The notes: a model not told the origin generated them from the sequence alone. Shown: positions 23,606 through 31,885, numbered from the stretch's first letter. The stretch: 32,674 bases of DNA from Streptomyces sp. AcH 505 (GCF_000818175.1 NZ_JTIY01000001.1:8466-41139); one strand, 5' to 3'. Numbers and translations: made by a program.

Positions 23606-24486
23606 GCCGACTCCAATCGTGGGGTGGCGTCCAGCAGCCGCCGTGTGTAGTCCTCGGCGGGGTGGTCGAAGACGTCCATGACGTCCCCGCTCTCCACGAC
23701 GCGGCCCGCGTTCATGACGACGACCCGGTCGGCCGTCTCGGCCACCACCCCGAGGTCGTGGGTGATCAGTACGACGGCCATGCCGTGCCGTTCCTGGAGT
23801 GCCACGAGCAGATCGAGGATCTGCCGCTGCACGGTGACGTCGAGCGCGGTGGTCGGCTCGTCGGCGATGAGCACGCGCGGCCGGCCCACCAGCGCCGTCG
23901 CGATCATCACGCGCTGCCGAAGCCCGCCGGACAGCTCGTGCGGATACTGCCGGTAGCGGCGTTCCGGGTCGGGGATGCCGACCTCGTCGAGCGCGGCGAC
24001 GGCGGCCTCCTTGGCCTCGGCGCGTGAGACGCCCCTGTGGTGCCTGAGCACCTCGGCCACCTGGGTGCCGACGCGCTGGAGCGGGTCGAGGCTGGTCATC
24101 GGATCCTGGAAGATCATGGCGATGTCATGGCCCCGGATCGCGCAGAGTTCCTTCTCGCTCAGGGCGAGCAGGTCGCGTCCGGCGAAGCGGATCTCACCGC
24201 CCGCGTACACACACGGCGGGGCGGGGTTGAGCCGCAGCACGGACAGCGCGGTGGCGGTCTTGCCGCTGCCGGACTCCCCCACCACGGCCAGGGTCTCGCC
24301 CGCGCCGACCTGGAGGCTGACGCCCTGGACGGCGTGCACGGTGGAGGTGTCGAGCCTGAAGTCGACGCTGAGGTCGTCGATTTCGAGCACGGGCGCGGTT
24401 TCAGGCACAGGCGCGGTCTCACGTACCGGCGGAGTCTCACGTACGGGCCAGGTCTCACGTACGGGCGGGGTGCGGTCTGTTGTCAT
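23602..24486 (-). CDS. Dipeptide/oligopeptide ABC transporter ATPase, DppD type
   Basis: A 294-residue ATPase of the peptide importer. Walker A is GESGSGKTA, the Q-loop [14 protein letters not shown] is typical of DppD/OppD, the signature reads LSGGLRQR, Walker B is [11 protein letters not shown] and the switch His lies in [10 protein letters not shown]. The N-terminal ~30 residues before the ATPase domain are unusual: repeated six-residue units of the form xPVRET encoded by an 18-base tandem repeat. The ATG at 24486 overlaps the permease stop (ATGA) and has GAAGG upstream; the frame extension to 24591 runs into the permease gene and was rejected. Confidence 0.92.
   Translation of the reverse strand: MTTDRTPPVRETWPVRETPPVRETAPVPETAPVLEIDDLSVDFRLDTSTVHAVQGVSLQVGAGETLAVVGESGSGKTATALSVLRLNPAPPCVYAGGEIRFAGRDLLALSEKELCAIRGHDIAMIFQDPMTSLDPLQRVGTQVAEVLRHHRGVSRAEAKEAAVAALDEVGIPDPERRYRQYPHELSGGLRQRVMIATALVGRPRVLIADEPTTALDVTVQRQILDLLVALQERHGMAVVLITHDLGVVAETADRVVVMNAGRVVESGDVMDVFDHPAEDYTRRLLDATPRLESA
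24397..24468 (-). repeat. 18-bp in-frame tandem repeat in the DppD N-terminus
   Basis: Four consecutive 18-base units encode [18 protein letters not shown] and APVPET, with a fifth degenerate unit (APVLEI) merging into the domain. The unit length keeps the reading frame, so copy number could vary without harm to the gene. Confidence 0.75.
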
Positions 24487-25394
24487 CGGCGGTACGCCTT
24501 CGGGTCCGCGACGTCGCGCAGGGCGTCGCCGGTGATGTTGACGGCGAGCGAGGTGATCATCAGGGCGACCCCGGGGAACACCGCGACCCACCAGGAGGTG
24601 CCGAGGTAGAGCTGGCCGTCGGCGAGCATCGAGCCCCAGGTGACGGTCTCCTTGGGCACACCGAGTCCCAGGTAGCTCAGGGACGCCTCGGCGACGATGG
24701 CGGCGGCGATGTGCAGGGTGCCGATGGTGGCGAGCGGGGCCATCACGTTGGGCAGCAGATGGCGACGCATGATGGCGCCGTCGGTGACCCCGATCGCGCG
24801 GGCCTCGGTGATGAAGTCACGCGAGCGCAGCGACATCACCTCGGAGCGCACGACACGGGCGTACGACACCCAGCCGGTGAAGCCGAGCACGAGGATCACG
24901 TACCAGAGCCCCGAGCCGAGGAAGCCGACGATCGCCAGGGCCAGCAGGATGGCGGGGAAGGCGAGTTGGACGTCGGCGAGCCGCATGAGCACCCGGTCGA
25001 GCCAGCCGCCGAAGTAGCCGGAGGCGAGTCCGACGACGGTGCCGATCACGCCGGCCAGCAGCGCGGCGCCCGCGCCGACGAGCAGCGAGATCCGGGTGCC
25101 GTAGATGACACGCGAGAGCATGTCGCGGCCGAGCTGGTCGGTGCCGAGCAGATGGGCGCCGCTGCCCCCGGACTGCCAGGCCGGCGGCTTCAGCCGGAGC
25201 AGCAGGTCCTGGGCGTTGGGGTCGTACGGGGCGATCAGCGGTGCGAAGATCGCGAAGATCAGCATGATCGCGAGTACCGCGAGCGCGACGACGGCGAGCT
25301 TGTTGCGCAGCAGGGTCCGCAGGGCGGCGGCGCGTGGGCCGCGCTCCGCTGCCGTCGCCGCCGGTGCGGCGGCTGCCGGTGTGGTGACGGTCAT
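24483..25394 (-). CDS. Dipeptide/oligopeptide ABC transporter permease, DppC type
   Basis: A 303-residue inner-membrane permease. A cytoplasmic N-terminus precedes a first helix at ~33-53 (LAVVALAVLAIMLIFAIFAP), then an extracytoplasmic loop with HLLGTDQLGRDMLSRVIYG, the hallmark of DppC/OppC. Five more helices follow. The ATPase-contact loop is EARAIGVTDGAIMRRHLLPN. It forms the pore with the DppB-type subunit. Both ends overlap neighbours in ATGA junctions. The first ~20 residues are Ala-rich and probably disordered. Confidence 0.92.
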   Translation of the reverse strand: MTVTTPAAAAPAATAAERGPRAAALRTLLRNKLAVVALAVLAIMLIFAIFAPLIAPYDPNAQDLLLRLKPPAWQSGGSGAHLLGTDQLGRDMLSRVIYGTRISLLVGAGAALLAGVIGTVVGLASGYFGGWLDRVLMRLADVQLAFPAILLALAIVGFLGSGLWYVILVLGFTGWVSYARVVRSEVMSLRSRDFITEARAIGVTDGAIMRRHLLPNVMAPLATIGTLHIAAAIVAEASLSYLGLGVPKETVTWGSMLADGQLYLGTSWWVAVFPGVALMITSLAVNITGDALRDVADPKAYRR

Positions 25395-26392
25395 CGGGAC
25401 GTCCTCACCCTCGGGTCGAGGAAGCTGTAGGAGAGGTCGACGAGCAGGTTCACCACGACGAAGGTGGCGGCGAAGAACAGCACGGTGGCCTGGACGAGCG
25501 GGAAGTCGCGGTGCGAGATGGCCTCGATCGTGAGCTGTCCGACACCCGGCCAGGAGAAGACCTGTTCGGTGAGGATCGCGCCGCCCAGCAGGCTGCCGAC
25601 CTCAAGTCCGATCACGGTCACCACCGGCAGCGAAGCGTTGCGCAGGCCGTGTGTGAGCACGACCTTGACCGGGCCGAAGCCCTTGGCGCGCGCGGTGCGG
25701 ATGTGGTCCGAGGACAGGACGTCGATCAGTGACGAGCGCAGCAGCCGCGCGACGACGGCGACGGAGTACACGGCGAGGGTCACCGCGGGCAGCACCAGAT
25801 TGGCGAACGTGCCGTACCCGGAGGCGGGCAGGGCGTGCAGGCCGACGGCGAAGACCAGGATCAGCAGGATGCCGACCCAGAACGGCGGGGTCGACTGGCC
25901 GAGCAGCACCCCGGTCATCACACCGCGGTCGGAGGCCCTGCCGCGCCGCATCGCCGCGAAGATCCCGGCGGGGATGGCGATGACGAGCGTCACCACCAGT
26001 GCGGCTGCGGCCAGTTGGAGGGTGGCGGGCAGCCGGTCGGCGAGCACCGTGCGCACCGGTTCGTTGTAGAAGAGGGAGTTGCCGAAGTCGAGGCGGGGCA
26101 GTCCCCACAGGAAGTCGACGTACTGGGAGAACAGCGACCGGTCGAGGCCCAACGAGCCGCGCAGTACGGCTTCCTGATGGGCCGTCGCGTCCGGCGGCAG
26201 CAGCAGTTTGACGGGGTCGCCGGAGAGCCTGACCAGGAAGAAGGAGACGGTCGCCGTACACAGCAGGACGAGCAGCGCGGTGCCGAGCCTGAGCAGGACG
26301 GTGCGCAGCAGCCGCATCCCCGCCCGGTCGCGGGTACGTTCCTGCGGCTCGCCGGCCGTCTGCGGCCGTTGCTGGAGGGAGAGTTCGGTCAT
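25391..26392 (-). CDS. Dipeptide/oligopeptide ABC transporter permease, DppB type
   Basis: A 333-residue permease. A basic cytoplasmic start is followed by helix 1 (VLLRLGTALLVLLCTATVSF), the typical FFLVRLSGDPV stretch after it, and the GLDRSLFSQYVDFLWGLPRLDFGNSL-like segment, here in parts SLFSQYVDFLWGLPRLDFG, found in DppB/OppB proteins. The ATPase-contact loop contains RTARAKGFGPVKVVLTHGLR. About six helices in all. It pairs with the DppC-type subunit and overlaps genes on both sides by 4 bp. Confidence 0.92.
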   Translation of the reverse strand: MTELSLQQRPQTAGEPQERTRDRAGMRLLRTVLLRLGTALLVLLCTATVSFFLVRLSGDPVKLLLPPDATAHQEAVLRGSLGLDRSLFSQYVDFLWGLPRLDFGNSLFYNEPVRTVLADRLPATLQLAAAALVVTLVIAIPAGIFAAMRRGRASDRGVMTGVLLGQSTPPFWVGILLILVFAVGLHALPASGYGTFANLVLPAVTLAVYSVAVVARLLRSSLIDVLSSDHIRTARAKGFGPVKVVLTHGLRNASLPVVTVIGLEVGSLLGGAILTEQVFSWPGVGQLTIEAISHRDFPLVQATVLFFAATFVVVNLLVDLSYSFLDPRVRTSR

Positions 26393-27963
26393 CGGGAGAC
26401 CTCCGCGCCCGCCATGGCGAGTACGCCCGCGGGACCCGGCTTCCAGCGGGGCCGCTGGTTGCGGGCGTAGATGTTGTCGAGCTGGTAGAGGAAGACGAAG
26501 GGCGCTTCCTGCCGCATCAGCCGTTGCAGGTCGGAGAAGGCCTTGGTGCGCTCGGCGGGGTCGACGGAGAGTTCCTCGATGTCGACGAGCCGGTCCGCCT
26601 CCTTGGAGTGCCAGCGGCTCTGCCTGCGGTCGCTGCGTACGTTCGACTGGATCATGCTCTCGCCGTCCAGCGTCCAGATGGTGCTGGCCGCGAGGTACAT
26701 CGGGCCGAGCGCCGCGTGGTTGGCCGAGGTGAGCCTGCTGGAGTAGGTGCCGGGGTCGAGCAGGTCGACCTTGGCGTCCACCCCTGCCTTGGCGAGGAGC
26801 CCGGACAGGGCCTCCGCGACGTTGGAGTCGATGTTGGAGGCGGTGAGCGTGGTGCTGAAGCCGTGCGGATAGCCGGCTTCGGCGAGCAGCGCGCGTGCCG
26901 TCTTCACCGAGCGGGTGAACGGCTTGACCGACGGGTCGAAGCCGAAGGCGCCGTGCGGGATCATCGCGGGCACTTCACGCGCCTTGCCGCCGAGCACCGC
27001 TTTGATCAACAGCGGTACGTCGATGGCGTGGTTGAGCGCCTGGCGCACCCGCCGGTCGCTGAGCGGCCCCTTGTCCAGGGTGTTCAGGGACAGGTAGGAG
27101 GTGCGGATCCCGGTGTAGCCGTCCAGGGTGACCCCGGTGTAGCCGTCGAGCTGCTGCGCCGCGTCGGGGGTGAGTCCGGCGACGAGGTCGACGCCGCCGC
27201 TCTGGAGGGCGGCGAGCGAGGACGAGGCGTTGGGTGCTGGGCTGAAGACCAGTTCGTCCACATGCGGGCGGCCCGCCCAGTGTTTCGGGTAGGCCCGCAT
27301 GCGCAGTTCGTGGTCGCGCTGCCAGCTGACGAAGGTGAACGGGCCCGTGCCGACGGGGTGGGCGGCGAAGCCCTGGTCGCCGACGTCGGCCAGATAGCGC
27401 GGCGGTACGGCGACCCCACCGAACAGGGAGAGCTTGTCGGGCAGGATCGGGTCGTGCAGCGTGGTGTGCACATCGACGGTCAGCGGGTCGACGACGGCGA
27501 CGTCCTTCACGTAACGCAGCTCGACGATCGGCGACTTGGTCTTGGGGTCGAGCAGCCGCTCGATGGAGAACTTGACCGCGGCCGCGTCACACACCTCGCC
27601 GTTGTGGAACGTCACGCCGGGGCGCAGGGTGAAGCGCCAGGTGCGTTCGTCGCGCGCGGTCCAGGACAGCGCGAGCCGTGGGTGCAGTTTGTTGTCGGCG
27701 CCCCGGGTGGTGAGGGTGTCGAACATGTTGATCAGGGCGTTCATCGAGACCATGTCGCCCTGTTTCTGCGGGTCCATGGTCACGGGGTCCCCGGGCTGCG
27801 ACACCCGCAGGACGTTGCCCGCGCTGCTCGCGGGGTTGGCGCCGCACCCCGTCAGGAGCGCGGGCGCGGCCACGGCCGGCACGACCAGGCCGCCGAGGCG
27901 CAGGACGTCGCGGCGGCGTGGGCCGCTGCGGTCCACGGCCCGCCCTTGACGTATTCGTTCCAT
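26389..27963 (-). CDS. ABC transporter substrate-binding lipoprotein, Dpp/Opp type (SBP_bac_5)
   Basis: About 524 residues. The N-terminus carries a twin-arginine motif (PRRRDVLRLGG), a hydrophobic stretch and a lipobox ALLTGC, so it is probably a Tat-exported lipoprotein. The mature protein is a family-5 extracellular solute-binding protein: DPVTMDPQKQGD, WRFTLRPGVTFHNGEVCDA, the PVGTGPFTFVSW motif and SDRRVRQALNHAID. Such proteins bind peptides, but also nickel, sugars or opines. The ATG at 27963 was chosen; an in-frame ATG at 27975 (adding MCCS) is an alternative, and neither has a strong ribosome site. It is the first gene of the importer operon and divergent from the IclR gene, its likely regulator. 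Confidence 0.9.
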   Translation of the reverse strand: MERIRQGRAVDRSGPRRRDVLRLGGLVVPAVAAPALLTGCGANPASSAGNVLRVSQPGDPVTMDPQKQGDMVSMNALINMFDTLTTRGADNKLHPRLALSWTARDERTWRFTLRPGVTFHNGEVCDAAAVKFSIERLLDPKTKSPIVELRYVKDVAVVDPLTVDVHTTLHDPILPDKLSLFGGVAVPPRYLADVGDQGFAAHPVGTGPFTFVSWQRDHELRMRAYPKHWAGRPHVDELVFSPAPNASSSLAALQSGGVDLVAGLTPDAAQQLDGYTGVTLDGYTGIRTSYLSLNTLDKGPLSDRRVRQALNHAIDVPLLIKAVLGGKAREVPAMIPHGAFGFDPSVKPFTRSVKTARALLAEAGYPHGFSTTLTASNIDSNVAEALSGLLAKAGVDAKVDLLDPGTYSSRLTSANHAALGPMYLAASTIWTLDGESMIQSNVRSDRRQSRWHSKEADRLVDIEELSVDPAERTKAFSDLQRLMRQEAPFVFLYQLDNIYARNQRPRWKPGPAGVLAMAGAEVSR

Positions 27964-27993
27964 TGAACAACACATCCGTTCCGGCAGATGGAA
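27957..27993. promoter_or_regulatory. GTTCC/GGAAC-type inverted repeats in the SBP/IclR intergenic region
   Basis: GTTC-CATT-GAAC (27957-27968) and TTCC-N7-GGAA (27979-27993) sit in and beside the start of the binding-protein gene. GTTCC half-sites of this kind are common in IclR-family operators. The 42-54 bp between the divergent starts must hold both promoters. Assignment to the IclR protein is inferred. Confidence 0.4.
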
Positions 27994-28017
27994 TGCGGTT
28001 GGGTTAAGCTAAGCGAC

Positions 28018-28905
28018 ATGTCGAAAGCGGTCAACACCCGTGCCAGCGAGCCAGAGCCCGCGAAGGGCCCCGTCGACAAGGCGATGGAGGTGCTCGAAGC
28101 ACTCGTACAGGCCGGTGGGCCACACCGGTTGGGCGATATCGCACGCCGCACAGGACTCACCAAACCGACTGTCCACCGCCATCTGAGAACGCTCGCCGAG
28201 TACGGCTTCGCGCAGCCGGCCGAGGGCGGCAGCTACCGCGCGGGTCCCCGGCTGCTCGGGCTCGCCGCAGCGGCGCTGGACGACAGCAGGGATCTCGCGC
28301 TCGCCCGGCCCGTCCTGGCCGATCTGCGCCGGCGCACCGGACTGCTCGCGCGGTACGCCGTGCGCAGCGGCGACGAAGCCGTCCTGCTCGCCGGGTCGGA
28401 GCCGGCCAGGGAGTACCGGATGAGCGGGCGCCCCGGCGGCCGGACCCCGCTGCACAGCAGCGGCGTGGGCCTCGCGATGCTCTCGGCCCTGCCGCCGCAG
28501 GAGACGGCGGCCCTGCTCGACACCGGGCGGCTGGCCGCGCGTACCCCGCGCACCCCCACCGAACCCGCCGCGCTGCGCGCGCTGCTGCGGGAGGCGGCCC
28601 GGGTCGGTTACGCCGTGGACGACGAGTACGACGAGCCGGACGTACGGTCGGTAGCGGCCCCCGTCCTCGACGCCGAGGGACAGGTGGTGGGCGCGATCGG
28701 CGTCTGCGGCCTCACCTTCACCCTCGACGAGCGGAACGTGGAGCTGTTCGGTCCGATGGTGCGCGCCGCGGCCCGTACGGTCTCGGCCGGCCTGGGCAGC
28801 GCGCCCCGGACGCCGTTCCTCGTCGCGGACACGGCAACGGTCACAGCAGCAGGGGATACGGCAGCGGACGCGACGGTCGACGGGAAGGCCGGTGAGTTCG
28901 CGTGA
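28018..28905 (+). CDS. IclR-family transcriptional regulator
   Basis: A 295-residue regulator. The winged HTH lies at ~20-85 (VDKAMEVLEALVQAGGPHRL, then DIARRTGLTKPTVHRHLRTL). The C-terminal IclR effector domain includes LHSSGVGLAMLSALPPQE, GYAVDDEYDEPDVRSVAAPV and GAIGVCGLTFTLDERNV. The last ~30 residues are an Ala/Thr-rich tail. The gene is divergent from the peptide-importer operon and shares its short promoter region, so it most likely controls import and, through coupling (GTGA overlap), is expressed with the serine hydrolase. The ATG at 28018 was chosen over an in-frame upstream ATG at 27988, which would fall in the operator region. Confidence 0.9.
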   Translation: MSKAVNTRASEPEPAKGPVDKAMEVLEALVQAGGPHRLGDIARRTGLTKPTVHRHLRTLAEYGFAQPAEGGSYRAGPRLLGLAAAALDDSRDLALARPVLADLRRRTGLLARYAVRSGDEAVLLAGSEPAREYRMSGRPGGRTPLHSSGVGLAMLSALPPQETAALLDTGRLAARTPRTPTEPAALRALLREAARVGYAVDDEYDEPDVRSVAAPVLDAEGQVVGAIGVCGLTFTLDERNVELFGPMVRAAARTVSAGLGSAPRTPFLVADTATVTAAGDTAADATVDGKAGEFA

Positions 28906-29930
28906 GCGCCCTCGGCGACATCCTGGCGGCGGGCCGCACCCGCCGGGCGTACTCGGGCGCCGCGTGGTCCGTCGGCACGGCGGCGGGGCCGCTGGACCGC
29001 GGCTGGACCGGCACCCGCGCCTGGGACGGCCCCGCGCTCACCGGGGACGAGTTGTGGGACCTCGCCTCGGTGACCAAACCCGTCGTCGGACTCGCCGTGA
29101 TGGCGCTGGTCGAGCGCGGCACGCTGGATCTCGCGGGCACGGCGGGCCAGTATCTGCCGGCGTACCGGGGCGGCGACAAGGCCGGCCTCACCGTCCACCA
29201 ACTGCTCACCCACACCTCGGGACTGCCGGGCCAGGTCCGGCTCTACCGCGAACACCCCACCCGCGAGGCGCTGTTGGAGGCGCTGCGGCTGCTGCCGCCG
29301 CGCTCGGCCCCCGGCGTCCGGGTGGAGTACTCCTCGCAGGGCTTCATCCTGCTCGGACTGATCGCGGAGAGCGCGGCCGGCGAGCCGCTGGACACGCTGG
29401 TGGACCGGCTGGTGTGCGCACCGCTCGGGATGAAGGACACCGGTTTCAACCCCGACGCGGCAGGCCGTGCGCGGGCCGTCGCCACGGAGGACTGCCCGTG
29501 GCGCGGGCAGGTGGTGGCGGGTGAGGTGCATGACGAGAACGCGGTGGTACTGGGCGGAGTCGCCGGGCACGCCGGTCTGTTCGCACCGCTCGCCGATGTG
29601 GAGCGGCTCGGGCAGTCACTCGCCGGCGGGGCGAAGGAGCTGCTGCGCCCGGAGACCTTCGCGCTGATGACGGCCGCCCACACGGACTCTCTCGCGCTGC
29701 GGCGCGGACTCGCCTGGCAGGGCCAGGACCTGGTCGGCTCGCCCGTCGGCCCTTCGCTCGGCCCCGACTCGTTCGGCCACACCGGTTTCACCGGGACGAG
29801 CGTCTGGGTGGATCCGGCGACCGGCCGCTACGCGGTTCTGCTGACGAACCGGGTGCACCCTTCGCGGGACGGCGAAGGCATCGTGGCCGTACGGCACGCG
29901 TTCCACACCGCGGCGGCCACCGTGACCTGA
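28902..29930 (+). CDS. Class-C beta-lactamase-like serine hydrolase
   Basis: A 342-residue protein of the beta-lactamase/transpeptidase (PF00144) family. The active-site S56-V-T-K59 motif (DLASVTKPV), the Y143-S-S motif (VEYSSQGF) and the third motif HTG (GHTGFTG) are all in place. QLLTHTSGLPG is the familiar family stretch. No signal peptide is seen, so it is probably cytoplasmic and acts on an imported compound rather than on the cell wall. The GTG at 28902 overlaps the IclR stop. Beside a Dpp-type importer, a D-amino-peptidase, amidase or esterase role is plausible; true beta-lactamase activity is unlikely. Confidence 0.88.
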   Translation: MSALGDILAAGRTRRAYSGAAWSVGTAAGPLDRGWTGTRAWDGPALTGDELWDLASVTKPVVGLAVMALVERGTLDLAGTAGQYLPAYRGGDKAGLTVHQLLTHTSGLPGQVRLYREHPTREALLEALRLLPPRSAPGVRVEYSSQGFILLGLIAESAAGEPLDTLVDRLVCAPLGMKDTGFNPDAAGRARAVATEDCPWRGQVVAGEVHDENAVVLGGVAGHAGLFAPLADVERLGQSLAGGAKELLRPETFALMTAAHTDSLALRRGLAWQGQDLVGSPVGPSLGPDSFGHTGFTGTSVWVDPATGRYAVLLTNRVHPSRDGEGIVAVRHAFHTAAATVT

Positions 29931-29951
29931 CGAAGCATCAATGATGCGTCA
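29928..29951. terminator. Small hairpin between convergent serine hydrolase and membrane protein genes
   Basis: GCATCA-A-TGATGC (29935-29947) forms a tight palindrome, extended by TGAC/GTCA (29928-29931 and 29948-29951) across a three-base bulge. It spans both stop codons and may serve both strands. The stem is modest, so the call is tentative. Confidence 0.4.
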
Positions 29952-30507
29952 TGGCCGGGGCGTTGGCCGCCGCCGACAGTGCCCGGTCCATGCGCTCAAG
30001 GCGGTCGAGGTTGCGGCCGCGCAGCCACAGCATCCAGCTGTCGAAGACGATCGCGAACACCAGCAGCGCCATGGCCGGCGTCCACGCCCCGAGCAGCACG
30101 CCGAGCACCGGCGGGGCGAACATCAGCACCAGCAGCGGCCCGAACAGCCAGGAGTAGCGGCCCATCCGGCGCCGCCGGTGGATCACCAGCCGGTGCATCG
30201 CGGCCCGTTCGGCCGGGTCGGCGGGGACCAGGCCGTGCTGGAGGCCGTGTTCCACCGACAGGTGCTCGCCGGCCGAGACGCCGCCCATGGCCGACCGGTC
30301 GCCGCGGCGCCGCAGTGCGTCGATCCCCGCGCCGAGCGCGGTCCAGAAGACGCTCTGCACCAGCCACCACACGAGGGACTGGTCCGGCCGGATCAGCCGG
30401 ATGACGGCAGCGACCAGCAGGAAGCAGCCGCCGAGCTGCCCCGGCAGGCTGCGCAGCAGCACATCCGCCGTCGTCTTGACGGCCGTCCTGGCTCTGATCG
30501 CCCTCAT
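29938..30507 (-). CDS. Membrane protein with four predicted helices, unknown function
   Basis: A 189-residue protein with two pairs of hydrophobic helices at about 24-40, 44-62, 118-138 and 142-162. A basic soluble loop separates the pairs (HRLVIHRRRRMGRYSWLFGP), and a charged tail follows (RGRNLDRLERMDRALSAA). The helix pairs resemble small 2TM-type domains found fused to actinobacterial regulators and enzymes, but I do not recognise a named family. The ATG at 30507 has GAGGGGAG upstream. It seems monocistronic: an upstream hairpin (30550-30576) separates it from the hydrolase operon, and the serine hydrolase converges on it. Confidence 0.75.
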   Translation of the reverse strand: MRAIRARTAVKTTADVLLRSLPGQLGGCFLLVAAVIRLIRPDQSLVWWLVQSVFWTALGAGIDALRRRGDRSAMGGVSAGEHLSVEHGLQHGLVPADPAERAAMHRLVIHRRRRMGRYSWLFGPLLVLMFAPPVLGVLLGAWTPAMALLVFAIVFDSWMLWLRGRNLDRLERMDRALSAAANAPAMTHH

Positions 30508-30549
30508 ATCGGCGAACTCCCCTCGAAATCCTGGCTCTTGTCCCTTTGC

Positions 30550-30576
30550 GGGTACCCCGGGGAGGCAGGGGTACCC
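30550..30576 (-). terminator. Hairpin terminator after the alpha/beta hydrolase operon
   Basis: GGGTACCCC (30550-30558) and GGGGTACCC (30568-30576) are perfect 9-bp complements with a 9-base loop, starting 22 bases past the hydrolase stop on the minus strand. It ends the minus-strand operon running from the right edge of the window. Confidence 0.75.
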
Positions 30577-30597
30577 AGCGGGTCCCAGGTCGTGTTC

Positions 30598-31431
30598 CTA
30601 GCCGGGCTCGGCGATGAACTCCCGCAGGACGGTGGCGAGCAGTTCCGGCTGGTCCTCGCTGATGAGGGTGCGGCTGTCCGCGATCTCCACCAGCCGGCCG
30701 CGCGGTAGTACGTCGGCCAGTCTGCGGCCGTGTTCGCGCGGCATCATCAGATCCTCCGCGGCCCACACCACCAGCGCCGGTTTGTCGAACGTCCGCATTC
30801 CGTCGACCGCTTCGAGCAGTTCCGTCCTGCGCACACCGAGGGTGTAGCGGCGGAAGTCCTCCCTGATCGCCTTGTCGGTACGCAGCGGACGCAGCCAGCC
30901 ATCGACGATCTCGTCGGGCACTGGCCGCTTCGTCAGCGCGCCGAGGCCGACGGGGAGCCGGCGCAGCGCCCTGACGCCGAGCGTGCGGACCAGCAGGGGG
31001 ATACCGCCGGGCAGCCTGGCCGCGACGCCGATCAGCTTGCCGGGCAGCCCGGGCGGGTAGTTGTCGAACGCCTCGCAGGAGATCAGGACGAGTCTGCCGA
31101 GCCGTTCGGGGTGCTGTCCCGCCACGGTCTGGGCCCGTCCGCAGTCGCTCTCCACGAGGGTGACGTCGCGCAGGTCGAGCCGGTCGAGGAATTCGACGAC
31201 GAGTTCGTTGACGGCGTCCGGGTCGAGGGGCACGTCCGGGCTCATCGGCCTGCGGTGCGCGCCGTACGGCAGCGTCGGTGCGACACAGCGGTGGTCGGTC
31301 CGCAGATCGGCGATGACGTGGCGCCACACCGTGGCGTCGTGGACCAGACCGTGCAGCAGGACGACGACGGGACCTTCGCCCCCGGTGTCCTCGTAGGCGA
31401 TCGGTCCTGCGGTGAGTTCGATGTCGGGCAT
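30598..31431 (-). CDS. Alpha/beta hydrolase with Asp in the nucleophile position
   Basis: A 277-residue alpha/beta hydrolase fold protein. The oxyanion region is VVVLLHGLVHDATVWRHV. At the nucleophile elbow the usual G-x-S-x-G is VESDCGRAQ, putting D96 where Ser normally stands, as in haloalkane dehalogenases and epoxide hydrolases. The acid is likely the Asp of WAAEDLMMP. Where the catalytic His is expected, the sequence reads ADSRTLISEDQPE with no His. The enzyme may therefore use a modified mechanism or be inactive. The ATG at 31431 lies behind GGAGGGAG; the GTG one codon earlier is possible. It is third in an operon after the acyl-CoA dehydrogenase and RidA genes. Confidence 0.85.
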   Translation of the reverse strand: MPDIELTAGPIAYEDTGGEGPVVVLLHGLVHDATVWRHVIADLRTDHRCVAPTLPYGAHRRPMSPDVPLDPDAVNELVVEFLDRLDLRDVTLVESDCGRAQTVAGQHPERLGRLVLISCEAFDNYPPGLPGKLIGVAARLPGGIPLLVRTLGVRALRRLPVGLGALTKRPVPDEIVDGWLRPLRTDKAIREDFRRYTLGVRRTELLEAVDGMRTFDKPALVVWAAEDLMMPREHGRRLADVLPRGRLVEIADSRTLISEDQPELLATVLREFIAEPG

Positions 31432-31452
31432 CACAGCTCCCTCCGGATCGGC

Positions 31453-31500
31453 GTCAGGGAAGGACGGGTGTCAGGGAAGGACGGCGTCAGGGAAGGACGG
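31453..31500. repeat. Three tandem copies of a 15-bp repeat at the RidA 3' end
   Basis: GTCAGGGAAGGACGG occurs at 31453-31467, 31470-31484 and 31486-31500, with periods of 17 and 16 bases. The third copy contains the last codons and stop of the RidA gene, so the gene's 3' end (Val-Leu-Pro-stop) has been copied twice into the spacer. Confidence 0.9.
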
Positions 31501-31885
31501 CGATGCCGTCCAGTTCGACCTGTGCCTGTTCGTCCCAGAGCCGGACGACCCCGATCACCGCCATGGCCGGGTAGTCGCGGCCCGCCAGCCGCTGCCAGAC
31601 CCGGCCGAGATCGGCGGCGTGCGCGCGGTAGTCGGCGACGTCGGTCGCGTAGACCGTCACCCTGGCGAGATCGGCGGGTGCGCCGCCGGCCGCGGCGAGC
31701 GCGTCGAGCAGATTGGTCAGCGCCGTCTCGAACTGGTCGGTGACGGTCTCCCCGACCACCTTCCCCGCCGTGTCGAGCGCGGTCTGTCCTGCCAGGAACA
31801 CCAGGGTGCCGCCGGTCGCGGTGACGGCGTGCGAGAAGCCGGACGCCGGGGACAGCTCCTCGGGGTTGATGCGCTCCAGGCTCAT
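31487..31885 (-). CDS. RidA family (YjgF/YER057c/UK114) protein, second copy
   Basis: A 132-residue small RidA-type protein: FSHAVTATGGTLVFLAGQTA near the start, a middle segment TVTDQFETALTNLLDALAAAG, then LARVTVYATDVADYRAHAAD. It differs widely from the one at 19414. The substrate-binding Arg expected after YP is replaced (RDYPAMAVIGV), so it is probably not a classical imine deaminase; it resembles the divergent RidA subgroups found with degradative operons. The ATG at 31885 overlaps the acyl-CoA dehydrogenase stop (ATGA). Its 3' end is duplicated in the spacer downstream. Confidence 0.87.
   Translation of the reverse strand: MSLERINPEELSPASGFSHAVTATGGTLVFLAGQTALDTAGKVVGETVTDQFETALTNLLDALAAAGGAPADLARVTVYATDVADYRAHAADLGRVWQRLAGRDYPAMAVIGVVRLWDEQAQVELDGIAVLP

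Noticed and set aside
28902..29930. True beta-lactamase resistance gene
   Set aside because: There is no signal peptide and the context is a peptide importer; class-C-like motifs are shared by many esterases and peptidases.
31453..31500. CRISPR-like array from three spaced repeats
   Set aside because: The spacing is only 1-2 bases and the repeats are copies of the RidA 3' end; no cas genes are present.
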